Below, piece by piece: positions 7,889 to 16,214 of a DNA stretch of 64,000 nt (its first letter is position 1; the number at the start of each line of letters is the position of its first letter). Source of the stretch: Parasporobacterium sp. (GTDB lineage Bacteria; Bacillota; Clostridia; Lachnospirales; Lachnospiraceae); NCBI GenBank assembly GCA_017510065.1, contig JAFWOB010000100.1, positions 25,183 to 89,182 on the forward strand, in the 5' to 3' direction. A model generated the notes under the pieces. It was not told the DNA's origin. It made no database searches and saw only the letters and a program-made list of their open reading frames with translations. A program made the position numbers and the translations under genes.

Positions 7889-9388
7889 CGGCTGTTTCCG
7901 GCCGTCATGAGCCCACCCGATCGTACAGCTGACAGCCCGTTTCCATCCTTCAAGCTGCTCTTTTCTCTTATCCTGTTCGATCTTCGGTTCAAATACTCTG
8001 GCACATTTCCAGTTCTCCGCGATCTGGGAAATGTCCTTCCAGAAGCCGGTGGCAAGTCCGGCCAGATAAGCAGCTCCCAGGGCTGTAGTTTCGATGCATT
8101 CCGGACGCTTGATCTCCACATCGGAAATATCAGACTGGAACTGCATCAGGAAATTATTGGCACAGGCTCCGCCATCTACTTTCAGGGTTTTAATCTCCAA
8201 CCCGGAAGCACTTCTCATGAACTGCAGCAGATCATTGGTCTGATAAGCCAGGGATTCCACCGTTGCCCGGACGATATGCGCCTTGCCTGCGCCGCGGGTG
8301 ATCCCCACGATCGTTCCTCTGGCATAGGGCTCCCAGTAGGGCGCACCCATCCCGGAAAATGCCGGAACCACATATACGCCATTGGTATCTTCGATGGATT
8401 CACAGATGTATTCCGTATCAGACGCCTTATCGATCAGCCTGAGCTCATCTCTCAGCCACTGTATTGCCGCGCCGGCGATAAAGACCGATCCTTCCAAAAC
8501 ATACTGGACAGACCCGTCTGCCGTTGCCGCGATCGTAGCCAGAAGGCCGGTATCCGAGATCACCGGCTCGCTGCCGGTATTGAGCAGCATAAAGCCGCCG
8601 GTTCCATAGGTGTTCTTGACATCTCCCGGCGCAAAACCGCACTGGCCGAACAAAGCAGCCTGCTGGTCTCCCGCATCTCCTGCTACCGGGATCGGATCGC
8701 CGAATTTCGTTGTTTCCCCATAAATGCAGCTGGAGGGCTTTACTTCCGGAAGCATGGACTTCGGAATTCTGAAATAACTGAGGATCTCTTCATCCCAGCA
8801 AAGGTTCCGTATATCAAACAGCATAGTCCTGGAGGCATTGGTGTAATCCGTTACATGGACTTTTCCGTCTGTCAGATTCCAGATCAGCCAGGTATCCACC
8901 GTTCCAAACCGCAGCTGTCCTTTTTCTGCCTTTTCCCTGGCTCCCGGGACATTGTCCAGGATCCATTCAATCTTGCTGGCAGAAAAATACGCATCCGGAA
9001 TAAGGCCTGTCCTGCTGCGGATCAGTTCCTCCACCCCGTTTTTCCGCAGCTGCTCGATCCGGTCGGATGTCCTGCGGCATTGCCAGCAAATCCCGTTATA
9101 GATCGGATGCCCCGTTTCCGCATCCCACACAATCGTCGTTTCCCGCTGGTTTGTAATGCCTATGGCAGCGATCTGCTCACCGGTCACTCCAGCCCTCTGC
9201 ATGGCTTCTACCGTAACGCCCATCGTAGAATACCAGATCTCCATCGGGTCGTGCTCGACCCAGCCGGGATGGGGATAGATCTGCTCCAGTTCCTTCTGGA
9301 CCTGCCCGCAGATCTCACCGTGCTCATTAAACAAGATACACCGGGAACTTGTGGTCCCCTGATCCATGGCTATGACATACTTTTTCAT
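7883..9388 (-). CDS. glpK: Glycerol kinase
   Basis: FGGY-family kinase converting glycerol and ATP to glycerol-3-phosphate, in the cytoplasm. The 501 residues are the usual length. MDQGTTSSR (8-16) is the phosphate-binding start, GITNQRETT and [11 protein letters not shown] are FGGY substrate motifs, and [11 protein letters not shown] and the [15 protein letters not shown] region match the ATP-binding half. GGAGG before ATG 9388 and a TACAAT -10 box just upstream support the start. No facilitator or glycerol-phosphate dehydrogenase gene is adjacent, so it is a stand-alone unit here. Its stop overlaps the convergent hydrolase gene by six bases. Confidence 0.96.
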   Translation of the reverse strand: MKKYVIAMDQGTTSSRCILFNEHGEICGQVQKELEQIYPHPGWVEHDPMEIWYSTMGVTVEAMQRAGVTGEQIAAIGITNQRETTIVWDAETGHPIYNGICWQCRRTSDRIEQLRKNGVEELIRSRTGLIPDAYFSASKIEWILDNVPGAREKAEKGQLRFGTVDTWLIWNLTDGKVHVTDYTNASRTMLFDIRNLCWDEEILSYFRIPKSMLPEVKPSSCIYGETTKFGDPIPVAGDAGDQQAALFGQCGFAPGDVKNTYGTGGFMLLNTGSEPVISDTGLLATIAATADGSVQYVLEGSVFIAGAAIQWLRDELRLIDKASDTEYICESIEDTNGVYVVPAFSGMGAPYWEPYARGTIVGITRGAGKAHIVRATVESLAYQTNDLLQFMRSASGLEIKTLKVDGGACANNFLMQFQSDISDVEIKRPECIETTALGAAYLAGLATGFWKDISQIAENWKCARVFEPKIEQDKRKEQLEGWKRAVSCTIGWAHDGRKQPL

Positions 9389-9448
9389 ACTACACCTCCG
9401 TCCGGGATCATACAGTCACATTGTACTTGAAACCATAGGTAAAGTAAA

Positions 9449-9474
9449 GAAAGGCGGCATAAGCCGCCTCTTTC
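9449..9474 (-). terminator. Intrinsic hairpin terminator, likely bidirectional
   Basis: GGCGGC-ATAA-GCCGCC (9453-9468) flanked by GAAA/TTTC, with T-rich sequence on the minus side. It lies between repeat array A and the glpK promoter, where it would end thi-operon read-through. Confidence 0.65.
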
Positions 9475-9519
9475 ATGTAGTCTGCCGTCACGTTAATGAC
9501 CCGGCTGCATTTCCATTTT

Positions 9520-9656
9520 CATGCAGATTTGCAAAATTTAGTTTTTCGCATGATAAATCTCTCCCTTTTTTCATGCATTTTTTCAAAAAATGTTTTTTCA
9601 CATGATAAATCTTGCCCTTTTTTCATGTGTTTTTTCGAAAAATGATTTTTTACATG
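9520..9656. repeat. Array A: three 52-bp phased inverted-repeat units
   Basis: Left half-sites CATGCA/CATGTG start at 9520, 9572 and 9624. Right half-sites containing CATG start at 9549, 9601 and 9653. The period is exactly 52 bp and the CATG-to-CATG offset exactly 29 bp in all three units, while the 25-bp interiors are divergent T/A-rich sequence. The 19-bp linkers also keep constant length. The array fills the gap between the thi operon's last gene and the terminator upstream of glpK. It contains no credible ORF. Confidence 0.85.
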
Positions 9657-9695
9657 ATCTAGGCGGCGACGTATTAACACCTGCATGCAGGTCTT

Positions 9696-10283
9696 TTAAA
9701 GCGGCTGCCGCACCAGTTCTTCCGGAACGCTGTAGCATCCGTCCCGGACCTCCGAGCAATACACGGCGCAGTTGCCGATATGCTTCGGCCAGTATGAGCC
9801 ATTCGAATCCGGTGTCAGATATTCCAGAGCGCCTTTCATGGCGATCGCGTGGGTGGACAGGAGAATATTCTTCTCCTGCGCTTCTTCGCAGATCTCCTGC
9901 AGGAACTCCCCCAGTCTGTTCACAACACTGGAAAGCTGCTCCATGCCTTCCGGTGCCGGGTTGTGGGCAAAATCGCTGAAGAACTCCACGATCTCCGGCG
10001 GAGGCGTTTTGAGGTCCATTCCTTCATAAGGGCCATAGTCCATCTCGATCAGCCGCTCATCCAGGATGACCGGAACGTTCTTTGCACAAAGCTGTGCTGT
10101 TTTTACAGCACGCTGCAAAGGGCTGGAGTACACTTTGTCAAATGTGATCCCCTGCTCCGCAAACCAGCGGCCAGCTTCCCGTGCCTGCCCGCAGCCTTCT
10201 TCGTTCAGGGGAAGGTCGCTCCTTCCCTGCAGGGCAAAAGCTTTGTTGAGCTGTGTCTGTCCGTGACGAATGATGTATAACAT
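9696..10283 (-). CDS. Histidine phosphatase (phosphoglycerate-mutase superfamily)
   Basis: Cytoplasmic phosphatase with the phosphohistidine motif RHGQT (His7) at the N-terminus, SSPLQRAVKTA as the second arginine motif, and a catalytic acid/His near EMDYGPYEGMD and LLSTHAIAM. The 195 residues from ATG 10283 are normal; the reading frame extends further upstream, but AAGGGG eight bases before ATG 10283 and the MLYIIRHG consensus start settle it. It lies 13 bp after the TatD-like gene as the last gene of the TPP-riboswitch operon. That context suggests action on a phosphorylated thiamin or pyrimidine intermediate, but many members of this family are promiscuous, so the substrate is inferred only. 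Confidence 0.82.
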   Translation of the reverse strand: MLYIIRHGQTQLNKAFALQGRSDLPLNEEGCGQAREAGRWFAEQGITFDKVYSSPLQRAVKTAQLCAKNVPVILDERLIEMDYGPYEGMDLKTPPPEIVEFFSDFAHNPAPEGMEQLSSVVNRLGEFLQEICEEAQEKNILLSTHAIAMKGALEYLTPDSNGSYWPKHIGNCAVYCSEVRDGCYSVPEELVRQPL

Positions 10284-10296
10284 AAGGGTCCCCTTG

Positions 10297-11103
10297 TTAA
10301 GACTGTAAGAATCCGATATAAGCCGTTTCGATCTGCCGGAGGGCTTCTTCTTCTGACATCCGGAAGCGCTTTGCATAGCACTCTGTCCCGGCGTGCAGCG
10401 TATGTGAGATCAGGTCAAAAGGAGCAGGCTCAGCCGCGTCTGTCTGCGGAACCGGAATGCCGGCTTCTTCATATGCCCACCTGATTGCTTCGATTCCGTC
10501 GGTTTCTGTCAGCAGATGATCCTGAGGAACCTGGGACAGCAGCAAGCTGTCCGCCTGAAAAGACGTATCCGGCCCAAGGGTAAAAAAGCAGCCCTGTTCC
10601 AGAAAGGCAGTCAGGCTTTTCTCATCTCCCGAGTACCAGTGCACCAGCACCGGGCAGGGAAAACCTCTGATGATCTCCGCAATCTGTGCTTCACAGTTTT
10701 TGGTATGCAGTACGACAGGCTTTTGAAGATCCGCCGCAATCAGCAGCTGGGCTTCGAAAACCATTTTCTGACGTTCCAGAGGGACATCACACCAGAGAGT
10801 ATCCATGCCGATCTCCCCGATCACGACACACTCCCGGTATAGATCCTGATATTTCCCGGGTTCATACTGATCCGCATACCAGGGATGGATGCCAAAGGAG
10901 ATCTCTTCACACGGCAGCATGGACCGCAGATACTCCCATTCTTCCGGCGTTCCGGCACTGAACACAGTCCGGATCCCGGCGGCTCTCCGATACCGGATCT
11001 CCGCTTCCGCCAGTCTGCGGTCTTGAAAACTGCAGATATGCGCATGGATATCGATAAATGAAGCTTCGGTCTTTGGTTTGCTGCATCGTCGCTCTTCCCG
11101 CAC
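10297..11103 (-). CDS. TatD-like metal-dependent hydrolase
   Basis: Amidohydrolase-superfamily TIM barrel of 268 residues. HAH (His20, His22) is the first metal motif, GEIGMD supplies the bridging Glu, LHTKN and VHWYSG give two more His ligands, and TETDG carries the catalytic Asp. The start is GTG 11103, seven bases after AGGAGG and three bases after the ATPase stop, so translation is probably coupled. TatD proteins are usually called DNases, but this one sits in a thiamin-precursor transport operon. The known deformylase/amidohydrolase step in salvage of formylaminopyrimidine makes an analogous role possible. That is inference from position, not from a diagnostic motif. Confidence 0.8.
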   Translation of the reverse strand: MREERRCSKPKTEASFIDIHAHICSFQDRRLAEAEIRYRRAAGIRTVFSAGTPEEWEYLRSMLPCEEISFGIHPWYADQYEPGKYQDLYRECVVIGEIGMDTLWCDVPLERQKMVFEAQLLIAADLQKPVVLHTKNCEAQIAEIIRGFPCPVLVHWYSGDEKSLTAFLEQGCFFTLGPDTSFQADSLLLSQVPQDHLLTETDGIEAIRWAYEEAGIPVPQTDAAEPAPFDLISHTLHAGTECYAKRFRMSEEEALRQIETAYIGFLQS

Positions 11104-11106
11104 CTG

Positions 11107-11844
11107 TCATCCTCCTGCGCTGATGAGGCCGTGGATCTGGCTTCTGAGGCTGCTTTGCCGAAACAGCCATTCCCGGTCTCTGCATGGTTCCGTAACCGCA
11201 ACTTCATCCCGGATCCCCTCGCCGGTCCTGCCGAAGACCAGGATGCGGTCCGAAAGATAGATCGCCTCATCCGTATCATGGGTGACCAGAAGAATGGTCT
11301 TATGAAGGCTCCGGCAAAGGTCCTTCAGCCAGTCCTGCATTTCCCCTCTGGTGATCACATCCAGCGCTCCGAAAGGCTCATCCAGCAGATAGATATCCGC
11401 TTCGCATAAGGCAGTTCTCAGAAATGCCGCCCTTTGCCGCATTCCGCCTGACAACTCATTGGGGTATTTCCCCTCGCACCCCTGCAGGCCGAACTGCTCC
11501 ATCAGCTGCCTGGCCCGGGGCAGGGTCTCTTTCTTTTTATGATGGATCTCGCTGTACAGACAGATATTGTCCAGGATCGTGCGCCAGGACAGAAGCAGGT
11601 CATTCTGGGGCATATAGGCAAAATGAGAAGATACGCCGCTGATCCTGTTTCCATCGATCCGGATCGTTCCCTCGTAATCTGTCCGTATGCCCGCAAGAAT
11701 ATTCAGCAGGGTGGATTTGCCGCAGCCCGAAGGCCCCAGCAGAGAGATGAACTCCCCTTCCCTGACGGAAAATGAAATATCCTTTAAAACACAGGGAAGA
11801 TCCGGCCCGTATGCATAATTGATATGTTCCACCTGCAGCTTCAT
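11107..11844 (-). CDS. ABC transporter ATPase, thiamin-precursor (ThiZ-like)
   Basis: ATP-binding subunit of an importer of the SsuB/TauB/ThiZ class, 245 residues. Walker A is GPSGCGKST, the Q-loop is YMPQND, the signature is LSGGMRQR, Walker B is DIYLLDEPFGALD, and the switch His is in VTHDTDEAI. It powers the adjacent permease and uses the adjacent binding protein. The gene starts 12 bp after the binding-protein stop. Family motifs alone would not separate sulfonate from pyrimidine importers; the TPP riboswitch and the NMT1-type binding protein point to a thiamin pyrimidine precursor. Confidence 0.9.
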   Translation of the reverse strand: MKLQVEHINYAYGPDLPCVLKDISFSVREGEFISLLGPSGCGKSTLLNILAGIRTDYEGTIRIDGNRISGVSSHFAYMPQNDLLLSWRTILDNICLYSEIHHKKKETLPRARQLMEQFGLQGCEGKYPNELSGGMRQRAAFLRTALCEADIYLLDEPFGALDVITRGEMQDWLKDLCRSLHKTILLVTHDTDEAIYLSDRILVFGRTGEGIRDEVAVTEPCRDREWLFRQSSLRSQIHGLISAGG

Positions 11845-11856
11845 GATCTCAGCGCT

Positions 11857-12855
11857 TTATTCCGCTTCCGGCAGGAAGGCATTGGTATAGCACGCATCTG
11901 CCGGGATCGTTTCTTCCAGGATACCGTATTCCACCATAAATTCCGTGTAATTATCCCAGACTTCATCCTTCATGACACCCCAGGCAGGAGCATCCGCGAT
12001 ATATTTATCCGCCAGGATTTCCTGAGAGATCCGGAGCATTTCCGCATCATAATCCGGCGCATACTGATGCAGGATCTCTGCCGCACTGTCAGGATCGGCA
12101 ATGCAGTCTTTATACCCTTTCTCGGTCGCTCTCAGGAAAGCGCGCACCATTTCAGGGTCTTCCTCAAGCGTCTTTGTATTTGCCACGATCACAGGCGTAT
12201 AGTAATCCAGCCGCTCATCTAGTTCATTACAGGGAACATAGTGAAGCTCTACGCCCGCCATCTCCGCTGCAACCTTATCCCAGGCTTCAAAAAACCACAT
12301 GATATCGCAGGCCCGTCCCAGGGATTCAAAGCCCAGCCCGTCTGCGATGACAAGATTCAATTTATCCGGATCAGCGTTGGCCTTCTCCATAACGGAACGG
12401 ATTACGGCGTTTTCTCCCGGTCCGCCCCATCCGGCATAGGTTTTCCCTTCCCAGTCGGCAGGCGTTTCGATCCCGCTGTCAGCCAGGGTCACAAACCCGG
12501 AGGTATTGTGCTGGATCAGGGTGGCAACGGTCATTAAGGGAAGCGGATCATCTGCAGCCAATGCCAGCGTCACATCTTCCTGGTAGGCGATCCCGAAGGT
12601 TCCCACGCCGTTGGCGATCAGGGAATTGGTAGCGCCTTCTGTCGGCTCAATGATCTCCACGTCCAGTCCTTCTTCCGCGTAGTATCCTTTGTTCAGGGCG
12701 ACATACATTCCGCTGTGATTGGTGTTGGGAATGTAGTCCAGGATCACGGTGACCTTTTTCATTCCACTGTCTTCTGCTGCCATGACAGCTGCTGCTCCGG
12801 TGCAGAACGATACGATCAACGCACAGGCCAATACGATTACAAGTGCTTTTTTCAT
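11857..12855 (-). CDS. NMT1/THI5-like substrate-binding protein (ThiY-like)
   Basis: Secreted or membrane-tethered binding protein for an ABC importer. From ATG 12855, which has AAAGGAG seven bases upstream, it has 332 residues: a Sec signal (MKKALVIVLACALIVSFC, then cleavage near AVMAAED), then VILDYIPNTNHSGMYVALNKGYYAEEGL, the hallmark opening of NMT1/THI5-like proteins. GVGTFGIAYQEDVTLA and the long C-terminal helices fit the family. A Cys at about residue 18 lies within the hydrophobic core, so lipidation is uncertain. With the riboswitch upstream, the likely ligand is a formylated aminomethylpyrimidine or HMP. The frame extends 129 bp further upstream without a start consensus. Confidence 0.88.
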   Translation of the reverse strand: MKKALVIVLACALIVSFCTGAAAVMAAEDSGMKKVTVILDYIPNTNHSGMYVALNKGYYAEEGLDVEIIEPTEGATNSLIANGVGTFGIAYQEDVTLALAADDPLPLMTVATLIQHNTSGFVTLADSGIETPADWEGKTYAGWGGPGENAVIRSVMEKANADPDKLNLVIADGLGFESLGRACDIMWFFEAWDKVAAEMAGVELHYVPCNELDERLDYYTPVIVANTKTLEEDPEMVRAFLRATEKGYKDCIADPDSAAEILHQYAPDYDAEMLRISQEILADKYIADAPAWGVMKDEVWDNYTEFMVEYGILEETIPADACYTNAFLPEAE

Positions 12856-12896
12856 TTGGTACTCCTTTCTATATAACGAAACGGATCCAGTTTCCC

Positions 12897-13697
12897 TCAA
12901 TTCAGAGGCCGGCGGATCCTGCCGTGTTTCTTTCTGATTTTGGATGTCAGTCCGGCCGCCTGCGGCAGGGCAATCCTTCCGCACAGTCTGACCAGGCCAT
13001 TCATCAGCAGGCTCAGGATAATGATCACTACCACGCTGGCAAATACCTTATCCAGCAAATAATTGTTCTTGGCCCTGATCAGGTAGTATCCAAGGCCGCT
13101 CCCTGACGCGATCCATTCTCCCACAACAGCACCGGAGATGCTGTAAGTTGCCGCCACTTTCAGTCCTGAAAGCAGCGCGATAAATGCTGCCGGCAGCTTC
13201 ACGATCCGATACAGCTGCAGCCGGCTGCCCCCATAGGTCCGGATCAGGTTGATATAGCTTTCATCCATCTGGGACAGTCCGTCACTGAAGCTGACCACCA
13301 CAGGGAAAAAGCACATCAGCACTACGGTCAGGATCTTCGGCCCCCAGCCAAATCCCATATAAATGATCAGGATCGGCGCCAGAACGATCACCGGGATGGT
13401 CTGAGTGACCACAAGGATCGGGTAAATGCTGCGCTTGAAAGCAGGAAACATGTCCATCAGGATCCCGACGATCACCGCCACGACAAATGAGATCGCCATT
13501 CCGATCAGTGCTTCCAGCACCGTCACTCCTGAATGATACAGAAGCGTCGGAAGATCCGCGATCATGGCGGAAAAGATCTTGGTGGGCGACGGCAGCAGAT
13601 ATACCGGAAGATCTGCGATCCGCACCACCAATTCCCATATAACCAGCAATGAAACGATCACGATTGCCGGTGATAATCTGGACAATACTTTTTTCAT
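12897..13697 (-). CDS. ABC transporter permease, thiamin-precursor (ThiX-like)
   Basis: Integral membrane subunit with about six helices, 266 residues. The conserved ATPase-contact loop is VAATYSISGAVVGEWIASGSGLGYYL, typical of SsuC/TauC/ThiX permeases. I start it at ATG 13697: the longer frame would begin at a TTG lying inside the riboswitch terminator region. No strong ribosome site precedes ATG 13697, which is notable for a riboswitch gene. It is the first gene of a five-gene operon: permease, binding protein, ATPase, TatD-like hydrolase, histidine phosphatase. Confidence 0.88.
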   Translation of the reverse strand: MKKVLSRLSPAIVIVSLLVIWELVVRIADLPVYLLPSPTKIFSAMIADLPTLLYHSGVTVLEALIGMAISFVVAVIVGILMDMFPAFKRSIYPILVVTQTIPVIVLAPILIIYMGFGWGPKILTVVLMCFFPVVVSFSDGLSQMDESYINLIRTYGGSRLQLYRIVKLPAAFIALLSGLKVAATYSISGAVVGEWIASGSGLGYYLIRAKNNYLLDKVFASVVVIIILSLLMNGLVRLCGRIALPQAAGLTSKIRKKHGRIRRPLN

Positions 13698-13700
13698 AGC

Positions 13701-13739
13701 AATAAAATAACCGTTATGCACATCCGGCGCATAACGGTT
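13701..13739 (-). terminator. Riboswitch expression platform terminator
   Basis: Perfect 11-bp stem (13709-13719 with 13729-13739; arms AACCGTTATGC and its complement) followed on the minus strand by ATTTTATT. It sits between the TPP aptamer and ATG 13697, so TPP probably acts by premature termination. Confidence 0.8.
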
Positions 13740-13754
13740 TTCCAACCTTTTATC

Positions 13755-13848
13755 AGACTTCCTACGCCGGCATTATCCGGATCAGGTTCAGGGTTTCATG
13801 GCTCTGGCCATGATCTCAGCCGACAGATCGTCAGCACCCCTGCCTCAC
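13755..13848 (-). promoter_or_regulatory. TPP riboswitch (THI element)
   Basis: On the minus strand the conserved aptamer elements appear in order: GGGGTGC, CTGAGATC, a variable hairpin (ATGGCCAGAGCCAT), ACCCTGAACCTGATC, GGATAATGCC and GCGTAGGAAG. These are the thi-box hallmarks. Binding of thiamin pyrophosphate is expected to switch off the downstream transport operon. Confidence 0.97.
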
Positions 13849-13867
13849 ATTATTAAGTTCAGGATTT

Positions 13868-13896
13868 ATTTTATTCCGGGTCCGAACTGCTGTCAA
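13868..13896 (-). promoter_or_regulatory. Promoter of the TPP-regulated operon
   Basis: TTGACA (13891-13896), 17 bp, TAAAAT (13868-13873) on the minus strand, placed so that transcription begins just before the aptamer. Confidence 0.85.
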
Positions 13897-13934
13897 GCAC
13901 AATGACCTGCATTTTTTGCAGTTCCTGCTTCCTG

Positions 13935-13978
13935 ATTCAGGCTTTTTTCTTTCCTTATTCAGGCTTTTTTCTTTCCTT
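13935..13978. repeat. Perfect 22-bp tandem duplication at a gene end
   Basis: Two identical 22-bp copies (13935-13956 and 13957-13978). The stop codon of the YczE-like gene lies within the right-hand copy; the second copy is in its 3' flank. Probably a slippage duplication. Confidence 0.8.
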
Positions 13979-14618
13979 CCAGGAACGGACGCGCAACGAG
14001 TATATTGAAGAATTCGATCAGCGGTCCCATAAAGAACGCAGTAATGATCGTTCCGACGCCAACCACGGTGAACACCCGGGAAATGCTGTAGCCGCCGATC
14101 AGGCACAAGCCGGCGCCGATCAGGACGCAGACCAGATCCGTGATGATCCGGCAATAGCGGAATTTCACCTTGCTCTGCCGCTCCGAGATTACGAGGGCTA
14201 CCGCGTCATATGTGGAAACACCCAGGTTTGCCGTAAAATAAAAAGCCGATGAAAGACACATCAGTACCACCCCCACCAAAAGCAGGATATAGCGTCCCAG
14301 CAGATTCGTCTCCGGGATGATCTTCGTCAGCATGTTCAGGCTGAAATCCGCTACATAGCCGATCAGGAACAGATTGATCACAGTGGCAATCCCAATCTTA
14401 TGGCGGTCAAAGATCAGGGCAAAGGCAAGAAGGATCACGTTGGCGATCACATACAGGGTACCGAAATTGATGGGGATCACCACATTCAGACCGCTCATCA
14501 GCGACTGAAACGGATCAACGCCCAGCTCCGCCCGTTTGAAGATCCCGACGCTGAGTCCGCAGACCAATACGCCGATCACACTCATCAGGACCCTCTTCCA
14601 GTTTATTTCAAAATGCAT
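13959..14618 (-). CDS. YczE/YyaS/YitT-family membrane protein
   Basis: A 219-residue integral membrane protein with five or six hydrophobic segments. GIFKRAELGVDPFQSLMSGL and FTANLGVSTYDAVALVISE are the repeated AxLGxxPxD-like motifs of the YczE/YitT group. The role of the family is not established; some members sit beside transporters or antibiotic genes. GGGAGG nine bases before ATG 14618 chooses this start over upstream in-frame codons, and its promoter (TTGTAC-17-TAAAAT) diverges from that of the double flavodoxin. The protein ends GKKKA, encoded within a tandemly duplicated 22-bp stretch. Confidence 0.8.
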   Translation of the reverse strand: MHFEINWKRVLMSVIGVLVCGLSVGIFKRAELGVDPFQSLMSGLNVVIPINFGTLYVIANVILLAFALIFDRHKIGIATVINLFLIGYVADFSLNMLTKIIPETNLLGRYILLLVGVVLMCLSSAFYFTANLGVSTYDAVALVISERQSKVKFRYCRIITDLVCVLIGAGLCLIGGYSISRVFTVVGVGTIITAFFMGPLIEFFNILVARPFLEGKKKA

Positions 14619-14646
14619 AAAAAGATACCTCCCGAAAAACAGGACG

Positions 14647-14675
14647 ATTTTAATATATCTTCTGCTTCTGTACAA
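14647..14675 (-). promoter_or_regulatory. Promoter of the YczE-like gene
   Basis: TTGTAC (14670-14675), 17 bp, TAAAAT (14647-14652) on the minus strand. Confidence 0.6.
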
Positions 14676-14696
14676 GTGAAATCTGCGCAATTCCGG

Positions 14697-14724
14697 TTGC
14701 ATTTTCGATCTGTTTCATTACAAT
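14697..14724 (+). promoter_or_regulatory. Promoter of the double-flavodoxin gene
   Basis: TTGCAT (14697-14702), 16 bp, TACAAT (14719-14724), followed by a GGGGAGG ribosome site and ATG 14802. Confidence 0.6.
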
Positions 14725-14801
14725 AGAGAGGTCCGTCCGGTCAGTTTTTCATATTTGCCGGCAGCGGAACAGATTTCAGGAAATACCGGGGAGGTTTTAT
14801 C

Positions 14802-16175
14802 ATGAATATACTGGTGATCAATGGTTCGCCTGCCGGGAAAGACAGCATCACGCTTCAGACAGTGCTTTATATACAGCAGTTTTTCCCCTCTGTTACATTT
14901 TCATTTCTGCACGCAGGCCGAAAGATCCGACAGATGGAGCAGGATTTTACAGAATGTGAAAAGGAGCTGCAGGGAGCGGATCTTCTGCTGTTTAGTTATC
15001 CTGTCTATACCTTTCTGGTACCGGCGCAGCTGCACCGTTTCATCGAACTGATCAAAGAGCACGACCTCGATCTCTCCGGCAAATATGCCACCCAGATCTC
15101 CACTTCCAAGCATTTTTATGACACTACTGCTCATCAATTTATCCGGGATAACTGCGAGGATCTTGGGCTTAAATATCTACAGGGTCTCTCCGCAGACATG
15201 GAGGATCTACTGCAGGAGAAAGGCCGGGAGGAAGCCCTTTCCTTTTTCCGGTTCGTACTGTGGAACATGGAGCATCATTTCTCAGAGCCCGCATTTTATC
15301 TGAAGCAGAACAGCATTCCGTCAGACACTGTCATGGCTGATGTTCCGGCACAAAGCAGCACAAAAAAGCCGGGCAAGATCGTTGTGGTCACTGATACGGA
15401 ACAGGAGAAGAAAAGCAGCCTGAATGCCATGATCGCCCGCTTTGAAGCCGTCATGGACCGGGAAGTGTCTTTGGTCAATCTGGCAAAGTTTCCTTTTGCC
15501 GGAGGCTGCATGGGATGTTTCCACTGTGCTTCGGACGGAACCTGCATTTACAAAGACGGGTTTGACCGATATCTGCGGGAGAATATCCAAAGTGCCGAGG
15601 CCATCGTATACGCATTTTCCATCAAAGACCATTCCATGGGATACCGCTTCAAGCTGTACGATGACCGGCAGTTCTGCAACGGGCACCGCACGGTGACCAT
15701 GGGAAAACCGGTGGGATATATGGTCAGCGGAGATCTGGACAGCGAGCCAAACCTCAGAACATTGATCGAAGCCCGGGCTCAGGTAGGCGGCAATTACCTG
15801 GCGGGAGTTGCAACAGATCAAAGAGATCCCGATGGCGGGATCGATCAGATGGCGCAGACTCTGTCCTATGCCATTGAAAACCGGTACCTGCCGCCGAAGA
15901 ATTTCTACGGTGTGGGAGGACTCAAGATCTTCCGGGACCTGATCTACCAGATGCAGGGCCTGATGCGGGAAGACCACCGGTTCTACAAAAAGCATGGATT
16001 CTATGATTTCCCGCAGAAACACAGAGGAAAGATTGCCGCCATGTATCTGGTGGGAGCCATGATGGGCAGCAAGTCCCTGAAAAAAAAGATCGGCAGCCGG
16101 ATGACGGAAGGCATGCTCATGCCATACCGCAGTGTCTTGAAAAAGACGGAAGGCAATCTGAAAAACAGGAGCTGA
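14802..16175 (+). CDS. Tandem flavodoxin-fold oxidoreductase
   Basis: 457 residues containing two flavodoxin-like FMN domains. Domain 1 (about 1-165) opens MNILVINGSPAGKDSIT and has the FSYPVYTFLVPAQLHRFIE loop of NAD(P)H-dependent FMN reductases. Domain 2 (about 190-350) opens KIVVVTDTEQEKKSSLNAMI and contains FAGGCMGCFHCASDGTCIYKD, a cysteine cluster like that of iron-sulfur flavoproteins. A basic C-terminal region (about 370-457) follows. There is no signal peptide. The electron acceptor is unknown. GGGGAGG precedes ATG 14802. It converges on cysK across repeat array B, and no neighbour indicates a pathway. Confidence 0.78.
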   Translation: MNILVINGSPAGKDSITLQTVLYIQQFFPSVTFSFLHAGRKIRQMEQDFTECEKELQGADLLLFSYPVYTFLVPAQLHRFIELIKEHDLDLSGKYATQISTSKHFYDTTAHQFIRDNCEDLGLKYLQGLSADMEDLLQEKGREEALSFFRFVLWNMEHHFSEPAFYLKQNSIPSDTVMADVPAQSSTKKPGKIVVVTDTEQEKKSSLNAMIARFEAVMDREVSLVNLAKFPFAGGCMGCFHCASDGTCIYKDGFDRYLRENIQSAEAIVYAFSIKDHSMGYRFKLYDDRQFCNGHRTVTMGKPVGYMVSGDLDSEPNLRTLIEARAQVGGNYLAGVATDQRDPDGGIDQMAQTLSYAIENRYLPPKNFYGVGGLKIFRDLIYQMQGLMREDHRFYKKHGFYDFPQKHRGKIAAMYLVGAMMGSKSLKKKIGSRMTEGMLMPYRSVLKKTEGNLKNRS

Positions 16176-16214
16176 CCGGTCCCATGATCCAACCTGCAGC
16201 GAATTTGGCGCCGT

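Noticed and set aside
9520-9656. CRISPR-like spacing of the phased arrays
   Set aside because: No conserved long repeat alternates with unique spacers; only short inverted half-sites are conserved, and no cas genes are present.
12856-12984. N-terminal extension of the NMT1-like binding protein
   Set aside because: The extension lacks a start consensus and would place a signal peptide 43 residues inside the protein.
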